From: Thermoproteota archaeon
GTDB lineage: Archaea > Thermoproteota > Nitrososphaeria > Nitrososphaerales > Nitrosopumilaceae
DNA length: 64,000 bases
Reading direction: 5' to 3'
Assembly (NCBI GenBank): GCA_003352285.1
Contig: QQVN01000003.1
Coordinates: 516,490-580,489 of the forward strand
Shown here: piece by piece, positions 33,040 through 42,006 of the stretch
Layout of the letters: each line of letters opens with the position of its first letter
How positions within the stretch are numbered: position 1 is the stretch's first letter
Program-made: the position numbers and the translations under genes
The notes under the pieces: model-generated
The model's input: only the letters and a program-made list of their open reading frames with translations
Told to the model about the DNA's origin: nothing
The model's database searches: none

Positions 33040-34482
33040 CTATTTTGGTAGCTTTATTGTAAAAGTTGTAGGATTATTTTTTACAGTAATCTTTCCGCCG
33101 TGTAGTTTTACTATACTAAGACAGCTTGCAAGCCCTAATCCTGTTCCAGTCTGTTTTGTTGTAACTAATGGCTCGAAAACTTTTGGCAGAATGTCTTCAG
33201 GAATTCCAGGTCCCGAATCAGTAATGCCAATGTATGCATATTTCTCATCTTCTGAAAACTTTATTGTGATTTCACCAGAATCATCAATTGCCTGTTTTGC
33301 GTTTGTTAGTAGATTATCAAAGACAACATCCATCTTGTCTGCATCAAATGTCAGCTCCATATCATTTTCAGGCAAGTTTAGTTTAACGTTACTAGATAGC
33401 TTAGTCTTCTCCAAAGCATAATGGATTGTCTTTTTGATAGAGTTTTTACTTGTCTTTAGTGGAATTGGTTTTACAAAATCAAGAACATCTTCAATTTGAT
33501 GTGACATTCGAGAGATTGCTCGCTCAATTAGATTCATCTGTCGTACAATGAATTCACTTGCGTTTGAGCTGTTCTTTACTTTGATTAATTCAACAGATCC
33601 TTTGATGACAGATAGTGGGTTTCTCAAATCATGGGCAACACGTGCTGCCAGCTCTCCAATTGCAGACAATCTTTCTGCTTGGAGTAATTTTTTAGTTTTA
33701 ATTTGAACTTCGATTTCTAATTTGTCACGCTGTTCACTTAATTCTCTTTCATATTTTATTATGGTAGCCATGTTTTCCTGAATTTTTGCATTTAATTCCT
33801 CAGATAGTTTCCGCTCAGAATCAAGTTGCATTTGCATTATCTTTAATTTTCTTGCAGTAGAGTCATCGATAATATTGCTGATTTCACTGCTTAATTCTGT
33901 GCGCAGTACAGTTTCTAAATTATTGATGCTTTGCATCTTTTCTTGAATTCTACTGTTGAGTTTTGCAGACTGTTTCTTTTCAGATTCTATCTGCAACTCC
34001 ATAACCTTTAGTCGTTGTTTGTTGTTACTAGAGATTAATTCAGAAACATCGCGTCCAATTTTATGAACCTCAGAGTTTGGATTAGAAGAGTTTGGATCAG
34101 AGTCTAGCTCAGAAATTACTTCATCTTCTTGTAGAATCTTTAGTTCACGATCAAAGTTTTCGTGTAATTTTTTAATGTGATTAATTCGCTCGATTCTCTT
34201 TTTAAAATCCTCATTACTTACTTTCATAAACTCTGTTGTCTCTTTGAGCTCCTCTTGTGTCTCAGCTGACTCTTCCTTTAGATCATCAGTTCCAGAAGAC
34301 ATTGATTCATTGTCTTGGAGCTTAAACTTGCGTTTATTTTCACCAAATGGATCCTCTTCAATTGAATCCATAGTCTCTTTATCATCTATAGAGTCCTCTG
34401 TCTGACGGCCAAGATATCGCCTTGCCATGATAGTAAAATCACAGATACCCGTAATGTCAAATTCGGTGTTCAGATTGGACAT
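33040..34482 (-). CDS. Soluble sensor histidine kinase with long coiled coil
   Basis: No transmembrane helix is present. A charged N-terminal region and a coiled coil (~100-275) with two tandem related segments precede the kinase core. The phospho-His H box is AARVAHDLRNPLSVIKGSVE; the ATPase has N box DNLLTNAKQAIDD, G1 ITDSGPGIPE and G2 TGTGLGLAS at the C-terminus. The coiled coil probably dimerises the protein or receives a cytosolic signal. The start is uncertain: ATG 34482 is used here, ATG 34429 (MARRYLG) is the alternative. It is divergent from rps26e; the two share an A/T-rich promoter. Confidence 0.88.
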   Translation of the reverse strand: MSNLNTEFDITGICDFTIMARRYLGRQTEDSIDDKETMDSIEEDPFGENKRKFKLQDNESMSSGTDDLKEESAETQEELKETTEFMKVSNEDFKKRIERINHIKKLHENFDRELKILQEDEVISELDSDPNSSNPNSEVHKIGRDVSELISSNNKQRLKVMELQIESEKKQSAKLNSRIQEKMQSINNLETVLRTELSSEISNIIDDSTARKLKIMQMQLDSERKLSEELNAKIQENMATIIKYERELSEQRDKLEIEVQIKTKKLLQAERLSAIGELAARVAHDLRNPLSVIKGSVELIKVKNSSNASEFIVRQMNLIERAISRMSHQIEDVLDFVKPIPLKTSKNSIKKTIHYALEKTKLSSNVKLNLPENDMELTFDADKMDVVFDNLLTNAKQAIDDSGEITIKFSEDEKYAYIGITDSGPGIPEDILPKVFEPLVTTKQTGTGLGLASCLSIVKLHGGKITVKNNPTTFTIKLPK

Positions 34483-34542
34483 ACATAGTACGACCCCAAA
34501 TTTTAAAAGCAAGATTATATGGAGGAGAGACCTGAGAAGATT

Positions 34543-34830
34543 ATGCCACTAAAACGAGCCAGTAGAGGACGAAAGAAGGGAGGAAAAGGCTCTTCTGGAG
34601 TTGTTCAATGTACAAACTGCGGCTCTACTGTTCCAAAAGACAAGGCAAAGAAGGTTACATCAAGATTAAACTTGGTAGAACATGCTTTGGCAAAGGAGTT
34701 GCGTGCACAAGGAGCATACATTGCATCACCCAAAGTTCTAAAGTGGTACTGTATTTCATGTGCAATTCACTTTGGAATACTAAAGATTAGATCAGAGGCT
34801 TCAAGACGCCAACGTGGCAGACTGCGCTAG
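34543..34830 (+). CDS. rps26e: 30S ribosomal protein S26e
   Basis: Begins MPLKRASRGRKKGGKGSSGV, the standard S26e opening, followed by the zinc pairs CTNC (~25) and CISC (~73) and a basic C-terminus. An in-frame ATG at 34519 would add MEERPEKI, which is not typical of S26e. A TATA-like TTTTAAAA at 34499-34506 fits a short leader before 34543. S26e is present in TACK archaea and eukaryotes but absent from Euryarchaeota. Confidence 0.95.
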   Translation: MPLKRASRGRKKGGKGSSGVVQCTNCGSTVPKDKAKKVTSRLNLVEHALAKELRAQGAYIASPKVLKWYCISCAIHFGILKIRSEASRRQRGRLR

Positions 34831-35399
34831 TCTGAGATGTTTTTAGCAGTAAAGATTATTCTTTGAATCAAAGTTATTCCTGCAATAATTATCACAATGA
34901 TTACAGCATACTCCATGAATCCAATCATACCAATAATTGCAATGACTAGTAATCTTTCTGCACGTTCACCGATTCCAATTCCCTGTAATTTGACACCCAA
35001 TGATTCTGCTCTAGAGCGGGCATAGCTAACAAGTAGTGAAAGTGTTATAGCTAACAAAACAAGATAGGGTTCGGCGTATCCTCCAATCAAAATTCCTAGA
35101 AAGATTGCTACTTCGGCAATCTTATCAAAGACTGAATCAAGAAAGCCCCCTTTCTTTGATGTCTGCTTTGATACTCGCGCAACTTGGCCATCAACAACAT
35201 CAAAGAATCCTGATACTAGTATCAATACACCTCCAAGAATAAACGCATACTCAAAATTCCAACCATATACAAATGCAGAAAGAAACGCAAATCCCAAACC
35301 GACGCTGGTCCAAAAGTTTGGTGACAAACCAGTAGAAGCAAAAACCTTTCCGATCCTTTCTAGATGAGGCTTGAGGGATTCTCTGAAATTATTTAGCAT
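34827..35399 (-). CDS. CDP-alcohol phosphatidyltransferase
   Basis: Membrane enzyme that joins a CDP-archaeol-type lipid to an alcohol. The full signature D-G-x2-A-R-x8-G-x3-D-x3-D is present around residue 70 (DGQVARVSKQTSKKGG, then FLDSVFDK). Hydrophobic helices cover the rest of the 190 aa. It likely makes archaetidylinositol-phosphate or a similar polar lipid head group; substrate not decided. Overlaps the convergent rps26e stop by 4 bp. Confidence 0.93.
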   Translation of the reverse strand: MLNNFRESLKPHLERIGKVFASTGLSPNFWTSVGLGFAFLSAFVYGWNFEYAFILGGVLILVSGFFDVVDGQVARVSKQTSKKGGFLDSVFDKIAEVAIFLGILIGGYAEPYLVLLAITLSLLVSYARSRAESLGVKLQGIGIGERAERLLVIAIIGMIGFMEYAVIIVIIIAGITLIQRIIFTAKNISD

Positions 35400-35519
35400 T
35401 TGATTCTCCCATAAATGAGTAATATAAAAAATTCAAGGACTCAACAGGCATAATAGCTGTTACACAATCAAAGTCAATTGTTATGTTAATATACGTCCCT
35501 CAGAAGGAAATAGCAGTAT

Positions 35520-35711
35520 ATGGAACAAGGCACTGTAAAATGGTTCAACCGTACTAAGGGCTTTGGCTTTATCGAAAGAGAATCCGGCGACGATTTGTTT
35601 GTACACAAATCAAGAGTTGAAGGTTTCCTAAAAGATGGAGATAAAGTCGAGTTTGAAGTTGGAGAAGGACCAAAAGGACCAAACGCTATCAACGTAAAGA
35701 AAGTCGAATAA
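35520..35711 (+). CDS. csp: Cold-shock domain protein
   Basis: 63-aa single CSD protein with RNP1 (KGFGFIER, ~13-20) and RNP2 (LFVHKS, ~26-31). It binds single-stranded nucleic acid as an RNA chaperone. CSD proteins are bacterial in origin and are found in thaumarchaea. A TATA box (TTAATATAC, 35485-35493) is ~30 bp upstream with a short leader. T-runs after the stop form its terminator. Confidence 0.95.
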   Translation: MEQGTVKWFNRTKGFGFIERESGDDLFVHKSRVEGFLKDGDKVEFEVGEGPKGPNAINVKKVE

Positions 35712-35747
35712 TTAAAAAATTAGTTTAAGATGCCTTTGTGTTTCTGA

Positions 35748-35781
35748 AAACAATAATTTTTTAAGAAATTTTTTATTTTTA
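35748..35781 (+). terminator. Poly-T terminator after the cold-shock gene
   Basis: Three T-runs (TAATTTTTTAAG, AAATTTTTTA, TTTTTATTAG) occur within ~35 bp downstream of the csp stop and before the convergent ureohydrolase gene end. Tandem T-runs are the known archaeal intrinsic termination signal. Confidence 0.6.
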
Positions 35782-35786
35782 TTAGT

Positions 35787-36659
35787 CTATTTAGCTTGTG
35801 CTATGTTCAATGCAAGCATTGTAGATACAATCTTTGCAGCAAGTGATGCAGTAGAGCCATTATCATAGTTTGGATTTAGCTCAACGATATCAACTCCAGA
35901 AACTTTTTTGTTTTCAAATGAGTATATCAAATCAAACAATTCCCTAGATGTGATTCCTGCAGCTTCGGGGTTACCAACACCTGGTGCAAATCCAGGATCG
36001 ACTACATCCAAATCAAAGCTAGTGTAAATGGAATCAAATGTTGATATTGCATCTTTGAGTAATTTTGGACCCTTGCCATCTCGAATGTCTCTATCAGCGA
36101 TTGTTTTGATGTTATTCTCTTTTAGAAATTGTAATTCTTCTTTGACAAAGGAGCGCGCCCCAACGTGGATGATGTTGTCTGCCCCTCTCTTCTCAACGAT
36201 TCTTCTAAGATATGCTGCATGACTCAACTTTATGTCTGCATATTCATCACGTAAATCATAATGTGCATCAAAGACCACATAGCCTGTTTCTTTTGGAAAG
36301 CTCATGTATGTTCCTAAAGTGATTAAATGCTCACCCCCAAGTATGAAGAGTTGTTTTTTTCTTTCTAGTAACTCGGTTGTAATCTTTCCAACCATATCAA
36401 GCATCTCAGTTGCAACGACAGTATGTTTTGTGTTGCCAAGGTCTTCTACCTCTACTTCCTCTAAATCGACTTGTAACTCTGGATGAAAAATTTCAATGTT
36501 GTTAAATGAATCTCTTATCGCATCTGGTCCAAATCTGGTGCCAGGCTTGTAAGAATGAGTTGAATCAAATGGAATTCCATACAGAATTGCTTTAGGATCA
36601 TCTCCTCCAGCACTAGTAATCAGTGGATTTCTATTCATGTATAATTCAAGGTAGCTCAT
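35787..36659 (-). CDS. speB: Agmatinase/arginase-family ureohydrolase
   Basis: Binuclear-Mn ureohydrolase with metal motifs FILGGEHLITLG, VVFDAHYDLRDEY and TSFDLDVVDPGFAPG. It probably converts agmatine (or a related guanidino compound) to putrescine and urea. Start is ATG 36659 (MSYLELYMNRN); the longer frame back to 36740 would overlap the receiver gene. A TATA-like element (forward GTATAATAAAT, 36691-36701) precedes it. Deoxyhypusine synthase ~3.5 kb away also belongs to polyamine-linked metabolism, though agmatine- versus arginine-type specificity is unproven. Confidence 0.85.
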   Translation of the reverse strand: MSYLELYMNRNPLITSAGGDDPKAILYGIPFDSTHSYKPGTRFGPDAIRDSFNNIEIFHPELQVDLEEVEVEDLGNTKHTVVATEMLDMVGKITTELLERKKQLFILGGEHLITLGTYMSFPKETGYVVFDAHYDLRDEYADIKLSHAAYLRRIVEKRGADNIIHVGARSFVKEELQFLKENNIKTIADRDIRDGKGPKLLKDAISTFDSIYTSFDLDVVDPGFAPGVGNPEAAGITSRELFDLIYSFENKKVSGVDIVELNPNYDNGSTASLAAKIVSTMLALNIAQAK

Positions 36660-36708
36660 CTCAAATCTTAGCTTGATTAGAAAAATTACTGTATAATAAA
36701 TCGATTCA

Positions 36709-37173
36709 TTAGTAAAAATCAGACAGTCCTGTTTCGCCATCCCAGTCTTTTAGACCAGTTGACATCTTTTGTCGCCATCTGTACGTGGCTAGTCCTTCCA
36801 CTTGGCGAACCATGGCAAGTGATGGAAAGGGTTTTCCAAGTAATTCTATCTTGGATCCTAGTTCACGAACGCCTTTCATTATTGCCTTGACATATTCAGT
36901 AACAACAAGAATTCTTTGGGATGGATTAAGATCCAAAATTTGTTTTGCAACTTCTAGCCCTTTCATCCTTGGCATCTGATGATCTAGTATAACCAAATCG
37001 TATGGAGATTTTCCAGTTTTTCCTTCATTGTGTTTGAAATCATCAGAATATTTGTAAAAACATTCCAATCCGTTTTTTGTAACAGTCACTTTGTGGCCTC
37101 TTGCCTCTAGTGATTTTTTATACAATAATGCAAAGGAATCGCTGTCTTCTGCAACTAGAATATTCATACTCAT
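36709..37173 (-). CDS. Stand-alone response regulator receiver protein
   Basis: CheY-like receiver: acidic pair in LVAEDSDSF, phosphoacceptor Asp in LVILDHQMPRMKG (~64), switch residue in LVVTEYV, conserved Lys in LGKPFPS. A ~25-residue C-terminal tail follows with no output domain. Paralogue of 15613-16083, with an SMNILVAED/TMNILIAED N-terminus. Both genes share a CAAACAAACT element 30-45 bp upstream. Its ATG at 37173 is clear. Confidence 0.9.
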   Translation of the reverse strand: MSMNILVAEDSDSFALLYKKSLEARGHKVTVTKNGLECFYKYSDDFKHNEGKTGKSPYDLVILDHQMPRMKGLEVAKQILDLNPSQRILVVTEYVKAIMKGVRELGSKIELLGKPFPSLAMVRQVEGLATYRWRQKMSTGLKDWDGETGLSDFY

Positions 37174-37232
37174 GATTTTACAGAGTAAAAATGGATTTTC
37201 TGCCTTAGTTTGTTTGATATGAACGCACTAGC

Positions 37233-39086
37233 TTAGACCATGATTTGTGGTCGTTTTGACAAGTATAATGGAACGTTTAGCTTTGAAAATGGTTTTCCTT
37301 TGGTGGCCTCTTTGATTTTATTTACAAAGTCATCAAAGGATACATCAGTGGTTTGGCCAGTCATCCTATCTCGGATACTCAAATTAGATGATGCAACCTC
37401 CTTTTCTCCAATCACTATGATGTATCGAATCCATTCTTTTTCAGCCTCGCGAATTCTTTTGCCAATGCTTTCATTTCTATCATCAATGTCAACACGAATC
37501 TCTTTATCGGATATTTTTTGGCAGAGTTTTTGACTAAAATCTAGAAATTCTTCTTTGAGTGGAATGATTCGCACCTGTGTTGGGGCAAGCCATAGTGGCA
37601 GCTCTGGCTTTTTGCCTTTCTTAGAGTCCATTGCAGCTTTTTCTAATATTGCATAGATTACACGCTCAATTGCCCCGCTAGGGGAGTTGTGTAAAATTAT
37701 TGGATGCTGGGAAACATTATGCTCATCAATGAATTTGATTCCATAACGATCTCCATTCTCTACATCAATTTGGTCAGTTGATAACGCAGATGCCTTTCCT
37801 AAATTATCAATGTAGTTAAATTCCCATTTTAAAACAAAATAAAAGAATTTTTCTTTCCACATTTCTACTAAAACTGGCTTGCCGTGTTTTTGAACCATTT
37901 GCTGGATTAGAGATTTGTTTTCATTGTAAAAGTCCTCAGTAAATCTAATTGCCATCTCGTAATCGCTTTCATCGATTCCCAACTCCTTGATGACACTCTT
38001 TGAAAGATCAAATCGTACCTTTAGCTCCTCAATTGCCTGTGGTATGTCTTTGCAAAATGCATGGCAATCAGGCATTGTAAATGCGCGCAATCTTCTAAGA
38101 CCAACTAGCTCACCAGACTGCTCACGTCGAAAACTATACCGAGTCAATTCGTATAGTCGATATGGTAAGTTTTTGTAGGATAACTGGAAATCATTTGCCA
38201 TTAAAAATTGCCCAAAGCATGCTGCAAATCGTAAAAAGAGTTTCTTTCCTTCTGAATTGATATTGTACTGCCTTGCAGGAAATCGATTAAAGTAACTCTC
38301 CATGCTTGGATGATGTGAATCATACATGATTGGTGTTTCAACCTCATAGCCACCATAATCACGAACCCTATCAGTTACGTATCTTTCAATTAATGATTTT
38401 ATCAATCGTCCATTTGGGAAAAATCTCATGTTTCCAGAATCAGATGCAGGCTCATAGTCTGCAATTGCAAGTTTTTTCATCAGCAAAACATGTGGAGGTG
38501 GCTCATCAACACTTCTCTTTTTTGCTGCTTCATATTTTGATAGTACTTCTAAATTAGGATACTTTGAGAAATTAAAATCAGACATTTCAGTCATGGTTCC
38601 ATCTGGAGTTAAGATATACCAGTAAGATTTGATCTTTGATTCAGACTTTAGTGCATCAGAAGTTTTTTCCTCAGAAGAACCTTTTGTGATAATTTTGGAG
38701 TTTTCAGCCAACGGATGTCCCTTGACTTGAACTTTGTAAGATTTTGTCCAACCAAATGGTGCACGAGACACTTCAATATCAGATGCAGAGGACTCCATTT
38801 CTTTGAGGATGGATAATGCAGTGCTTGGTGCAGCAAGAGTTGAGCTCAAGTGCGCATATGGATACAAGAGCAAGCGTTTGCATCCAACCTTATTCATTGA
38901 TTCTTTGATTTCCGAAATTGCCTTTTGACCAACAGATGAGTCATCTCCTTCCTCAACTGCAACAAATGCTACAACCACCTCATCAATCTTTTCTGGTTTT
39001 GGGTCTATCTCCTCTGCAGATTTGATTTCTTTTTTTGTAGGGGCATACTCGATGCTGTCACAGTGTAATTGTAAAATCCTCAACAA
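37233..39086 (-). CDS. thrS: Threonyl-tRNA synthetase, archaeal type
   Basis: Class II synthetase with archaeal N-terminal D-aminoacyl-tRNA deacylase-like editing domain (opening MLRILQLHCDSIEYAPT, ~1-140) followed by the catalytic core: PIMYDSHHPSMESYFNRFPA, LFLRFAACFGQFLM and LRAFTMPDCHAFC, and a C-terminal anticodon-binding domain with LWLAPTQVRIIPL. Zinc-ligand positions are consistent. Length 617 aa is normal for archaea. The start at 39086 may be TTG-type; no better ATG is seen upstream. Confidence 0.96.
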   Translation of the reverse strand: MLRILQLHCDSIEYAPTKKEIKSAEEIDPKPEKIDEVVVAFVAVEEGDDSSVGQKAISEIKESMNKVGCKRLLLYPYAHLSSTLAAPSTALSILKEMESSASDIEVSRAPFGWTKSYKVQVKGHPLAENSKIITKGSSEEKTSDALKSESKIKSYWYILTPDGTMTEMSDFNFSKYPNLEVLSKYEAAKKRSVDEPPPHVLLMKKLAIADYEPASDSGNMRFFPNGRLIKSLIERYVTDRVRDYGGYEVETPIMYDSHHPSMESYFNRFPARQYNINSEGKKLFLRFAACFGQFLMANDFQLSYKNLPYRLYELTRYSFRREQSGELVGLRRLRAFTMPDCHAFCKDIPQAIEELKVRFDLSKSVIKELGIDESDYEMAIRFTEDFYNENKSLIQQMVQKHGKPVLVEMWKEKFFYFVLKWEFNYIDNLGKASALSTDQIDVENGDRYGIKFIDEHNVSQHPIILHNSPSGAIERVIYAILEKAAMDSKKGKKPELPLWLAPTQVRIIPLKEEFLDFSQKLCQKISDKEIRVDIDDRNESIGKRIREAEKEWIRYIIVIGEKEVASSNLSIRDRMTGQTTDVSFDDFVNKIKEATKGKPFSKLNVPLYLSKRPQIMV

Positions 39087-39153
39087 AGTGAAAAGTTAGA
39101 ATTATTGAATTAAACCTTTGGCTTTGAATGTAAGATTTTCTTGTAAAAACTGC

Positions 39154-39504
39154 TTAACTTTCGATATTTGTTTTGGTCTCATCCCTCAATGCTATGATAG
39201 ATCTTAGAATCAAACCAGATAATCCCAAATTTTGTTTTAAAAAATTTTCAGCATCACTCAAAGCATTATCTCCTCTGTACCCTTCATCATACAATAGCTC
39301 AACTGAGCCAATATCTGTCTCCACCAAAGATGTCAGCAAAGAGTATGGGCCTAGCTTTTCATCATTTTTTTCAATATACTGCAATAGGGAAATTGATTTG
39401 ATTGTTATTTCATCCTGGACTAGTGAGCCATTTGAGAAAATTATCGTAGAGTTTTTTGGGCCACTTGATACACGGTTAGTTATAGTTGAATCAACTATTT
39501 TCAT
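39154..39504 (-). CDS. Conserved-looking small protein of unknown function
   Basis: 116-aa soluble protein without signal peptide, membrane helix or recognised motif. It has an alternating alpha/beta pattern ending in a helix-rich part (LSDAENFLKQNLGLSGLILR). ATG at 39504 is clear and reading-frame composition is like the neighbours. It lies between the membrane-anchored protein at 39537 and thrS on the same strand. Function not recognised. Confidence 0.7.
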   Translation of the reverse strand: MKIVDSTITNRVSSGPKNSTIIFSNGSLVQDEITIKSISLLQYIEKNDEKLGPYSLLTSLVETDIGSVELLYDEGYRGDNALSDAENFLKQNLGLSGLILRSIIALRDETKTNIES

Positions 39505-39536
39505 TGGATTAATCGTAGTATGGTTAGTTATTGTGT

Positions 39537-40091
39537 TTATGGTTCTAGAATGTTTTGTCTTTCATTATAGTATGCTTCACATTCATAGTCCTCATAAAGC
39601 TCCATTAATCGCTCTCCAGTTGAAGGGTCAGGCAAAAATGCCAAGAGTGCTGTTGGCTTTAATTCCGGATTAATTGAATATTCTATCATTACTACATCAG
39701 TAAAGGAGCTTAAGAATTCTGGTGAAAGTCCAGCTTCTAAGAATGCTTGTGTAGTATTTTCATTTTGGAACTCATTGCTCCATTTAGCAAAGTTTTCAGG
39801 ATATTTGTCAACTAATTCTAAAAGACTTAGTGGTTGCAGTGGTTCATCATTAGGATAAACACTTGCAGTCATTGCATACAAGATTTCACATTGCTCGTTT
39901 ATTCGATACTCTGAATTTGTTTTGAGTAAATCATCAGATTCATAGTTTGAAATGATTTGTGGTAAATCCTCTACTGGAGTTTCAGCTGGCTGGGTGGCAT
40001 CAAAGGAATAAAGTCCAAAGACTATGCCAATTATTACAGCTGCTCCAACTCCGCCACCAATTATCAAATATTTGTTAATTTTGTCAGCCAT
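39537..40091 (-). CDS. Membrane-anchored extracellular protein of unknown function
   Basis: One N-terminal helix (residues ~8-28, YLIIGGGVGAAVIIGIVFGL) anchors an extracellular acidic domain of ~155 aa containing two Cys (~68 and ~171) that could form a disulfide. No catalytic motif is visible. ATG at 40091; the gap to 40269 (178 bp) holds only A/T-rich promoter sequence. Family not recognised. Confidence 0.75.
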   Translation of the reverse strand: MADKINKYLIIGGGVGAAVIIGIVFGLYSFDATQPAETPVEDLPQIISNYESDDLLKTNSEYRINEQCEILYAMTASVYPNDEPLQPLSLLELVDKYPENFAKWSNEFQNENTTQAFLEAGLSPEFLSSFTDVVMIEYSINPELKPTALLAFLPDPSTGERLMELYEDYECEAYYNERQNILEP

Positions 40092-40269
40092 CTAAATTCA
40101 AAATTTCCTATCCTTGAATAATGACACCAGTATATGAGGCATGCAAAAGATCTTGTGCGTACTTTTAAGAGTGTTGTCATTGAATTCGAAATTTTAAAAT
40201 AAATTCAGAATTAAAAACAGCAAAAGAAATGGAAACCAATATTACCAAAAAGAATTTCCAATATTTGAA

Positions 40270-41382
40270 ATGAATCACCACCATTTCAAAGGAAAAGACA
40301 TACCTCATGTCAAACTCGATCCTAAAATGACAATAGAGGATCTAGTAGATGTCTTTGCCAGCACAGGATACAATGGCAGACAGCTTGGTGAGGCTGCAAA
40401 ACTATATGCAAAAATGATTAAAGAAAATGCAACAATTTGTCTTACAGTTGCAGGCGCAATGACACCTGTAGGCTTTGGAGGAATATTCAAAACCCTAATT
40501 GAGAGAGGATTTGTTGATTGGATTATCACTACTGGTGCAAATGTATATCATGAAGATCATTTTGCCTGGGGTTTTCCAGTAAAGCAAGGTCATTTTGAAG
40601 TTGACGATATGGTACTATACGAAAAAGAAATCGTCAGAATTCGTGATGTGTACATCAAATTCTATGAAACACTAGAAGCTGAGGACCAAGTTGTTCAAAA
40701 GATGTTCAAAGATAAACTAACAGACAAGCCGTTTACAACAGCAGAATTTTGTAATCTCATGGGTAAAATTAGCAAAGAAAAGGCAAAATTTCCGGAAAAA
40801 AGTTTTGTCACTGCAGCATATGATTATGATGTACCAGTTTACATCTCTACACTAAAGGACTCTTCATTGGCCATGAATCTTGCAGTTCACAGATTACGTG
40901 ACAAACCATACAACTTGGACTTTGTAAGGGAGATTATTGAGCAAGGCGCAATATTATACAATTCAAAAAAATCAGGAATTGTAGAGCTTGGAGGAGGAGT
41001 GCCAAAGAACACTGCACAACAAACAGGGCCATTACTTGATCAAATTTTAAGAAGAGATGATGGAGGTCAAGACTATATCATTCAAATTACTGATGCAAGA
41101 CCAGATACAGGAGGACTATCAGGTGCAACTCTTCAGGAAGGAAAGAGTTGGGGAAAAGTTCAAGATGCACACAATGATGTTGTTACAGTATATGCAGATT
41201 CTACAATTGCATTTCCAATTTTAGCACTTTACGTTCTTAGCAACCAAAAACCAAGAAAACCAAAGAGACTGTATAAGAAACTAAACACTTACTATCAAAA
41301 ACTAAAAGAAGATTATTTCATAAAACCAGACAGATACTATGATGCGTTAACTAGTGATTTAAAGAAACCAAAATTAAAGTAG
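40270..41382 (+). CDS. dys: Deoxyhypusine synthase
   Basis: Transfers an aminobutyl group from spermidine to a lysine of aIF5A. The NAD-binding and substrate regions are present (LTVAGAMTPVGFGGIFKTLI; TTGANVYHEDH), and the catalytic lysine lies in the typical EGKSWGKV segment near residue 295, followed by VTVYADSTIAFPILALYVL. 370 aa is slightly longer than usual, with a basic C-terminus. Homospermidine-synthase-like activity is possible, as the two families are closely related. Confidence 0.9.
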   Translation: MNHHHFKGKDIPHVKLDPKMTIEDLVDVFASTGYNGRQLGEAAKLYAKMIKENATICLTVAGAMTPVGFGGIFKTLIERGFVDWIITTGANVYHEDHFAWGFPVKQGHFEVDDMVLYEKEIVRIRDVYIKFYETLEAEDQVVQKMFKDKLTDKPFTTAEFCNLMGKISKEKAKFPEKSFVTAAYDYDVPVYISTLKDSSLAMNLAVHRLRDKPYNLDFVREIIEQGAILYNSKKSGIVELGGGVPKNTAQQTGPLLDQILRRDDGGQDYIIQITDARPDTGGLSGATLQEGKSWGKVQDAHNDVVTVYADSTIAFPILALYVLSNQKPRKPKRLYKKLNTYYQKLKEDYFIKPDRYYDALTSDLKKPKLK

Positions 41383-41383
41383 A

Positions 41384-41596
41384 TTAGAACTTATCATAGC
41401 GCGCTCTTTCCAGTTCCCTGTCATCCTTTGTTTCTTTCTTCCATTCTTTGTAGTGGTCTTTGCATAGAACTGATTTTTTTCCAGTTGAATTAACTCGTAA
41501 TCCGGCATTCTCAACTTTGCCGGTGTTAAGAGATCGTGCGCCATCATTAGAGCATCCTTCAACATTACATTTTGCGCCTTTAGAGACTACTCCCAT
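41384..41596 (-). CDS. Small zinc-finger protein
   Basis: 70-aa protein with CNVEGC (residues ~10-15) and later CKDHYKEW (~45-52), giving a C-x4-C...C-x2-H zinc site, and a highly charged tail. ATG at 41596. It is convergent with dys (stop 2 bp away) and divergent from rps25e. Likely a thaumarchaeal-specific nucleic-acid-related protein; function unknown. Confidence 0.75.
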   Translation of the reverse strand: MGVVSKGAKCNVEGCSNDGARSLNTGKVENAGLRVNSTGKKSVLCKDHYKEWKKETKDDRELERARYDKF

Positions 41597-41682
41597 GATT
41601 TCTATTTGACATAGATGATATTTATACTTGCAATGAAAATTTCTCTAGTTCGTTTATAAGAGGAATATTACAAAAAATTTCC

Positions 41683-42006
41683 ATGGGTGGAACTAAGAAC
41701 AAATCTCCTGCACAAAAAGATAAAGCTCAATCTTCTGATTCAAAGAAACCAGGAAAGAAAGGAAAGAAAGGAGACAAAGTAGAAGGAGGATCACCAAAAG
41801 CAGAGATTGTTGTTACACTGACTGACCAACAAGCAAGTAAATTTCTCAAGGGTGCCAAAGTAATCACCGTTCAAGAACTTGCAAGACAAACAGGTGTCAA
41901 AGTATCTGCAGCCAATGCATATCTTAGACAATCACTAAAGAACGGAACTGTGAAAAAAGTTGGCGGACATAGCGGTCACGTCGTTTATCAGCCAGTTTCA
42001 GCATAA
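41683..42006 (+). CDS. rps25e: 30S ribosomal protein S25e
   Basis: Lys-rich N-terminus (residues 1-40), then the S25e winged-helix domain: AEIVVTLTDQQASKFLKGAK, VITVQELARQTGVKVSAANA, YLRQSLKNGTVKKVG. 107 aa. A TATA box (GTTTATAAG, ~41653-41661) is ~27 bp before ATG. Present in TACK archaea and eukaryotes. Its 3' end overlaps the convergent cyclophilin-like gene by 19 bp. Confidence 0.96.
   Translation: MGGTKNKSPAQKDKAQSSDSKKPGKKGKKGDKVEGGSPKAEIVVTLTDQQASKFLKGAKVITVQELARQTGVKVSAANAYLRQSLKNGTVKKVGGHSGHVVYQPVSA

Noticed and set aside
40120-40181. AATGACA/TGTCATT inverted repeat in the gap before deoxyhypusine synthase
   Set aside because: Arms are only 7 bp and 48 bp apart, easily expected by chance in AT-rich DNA.
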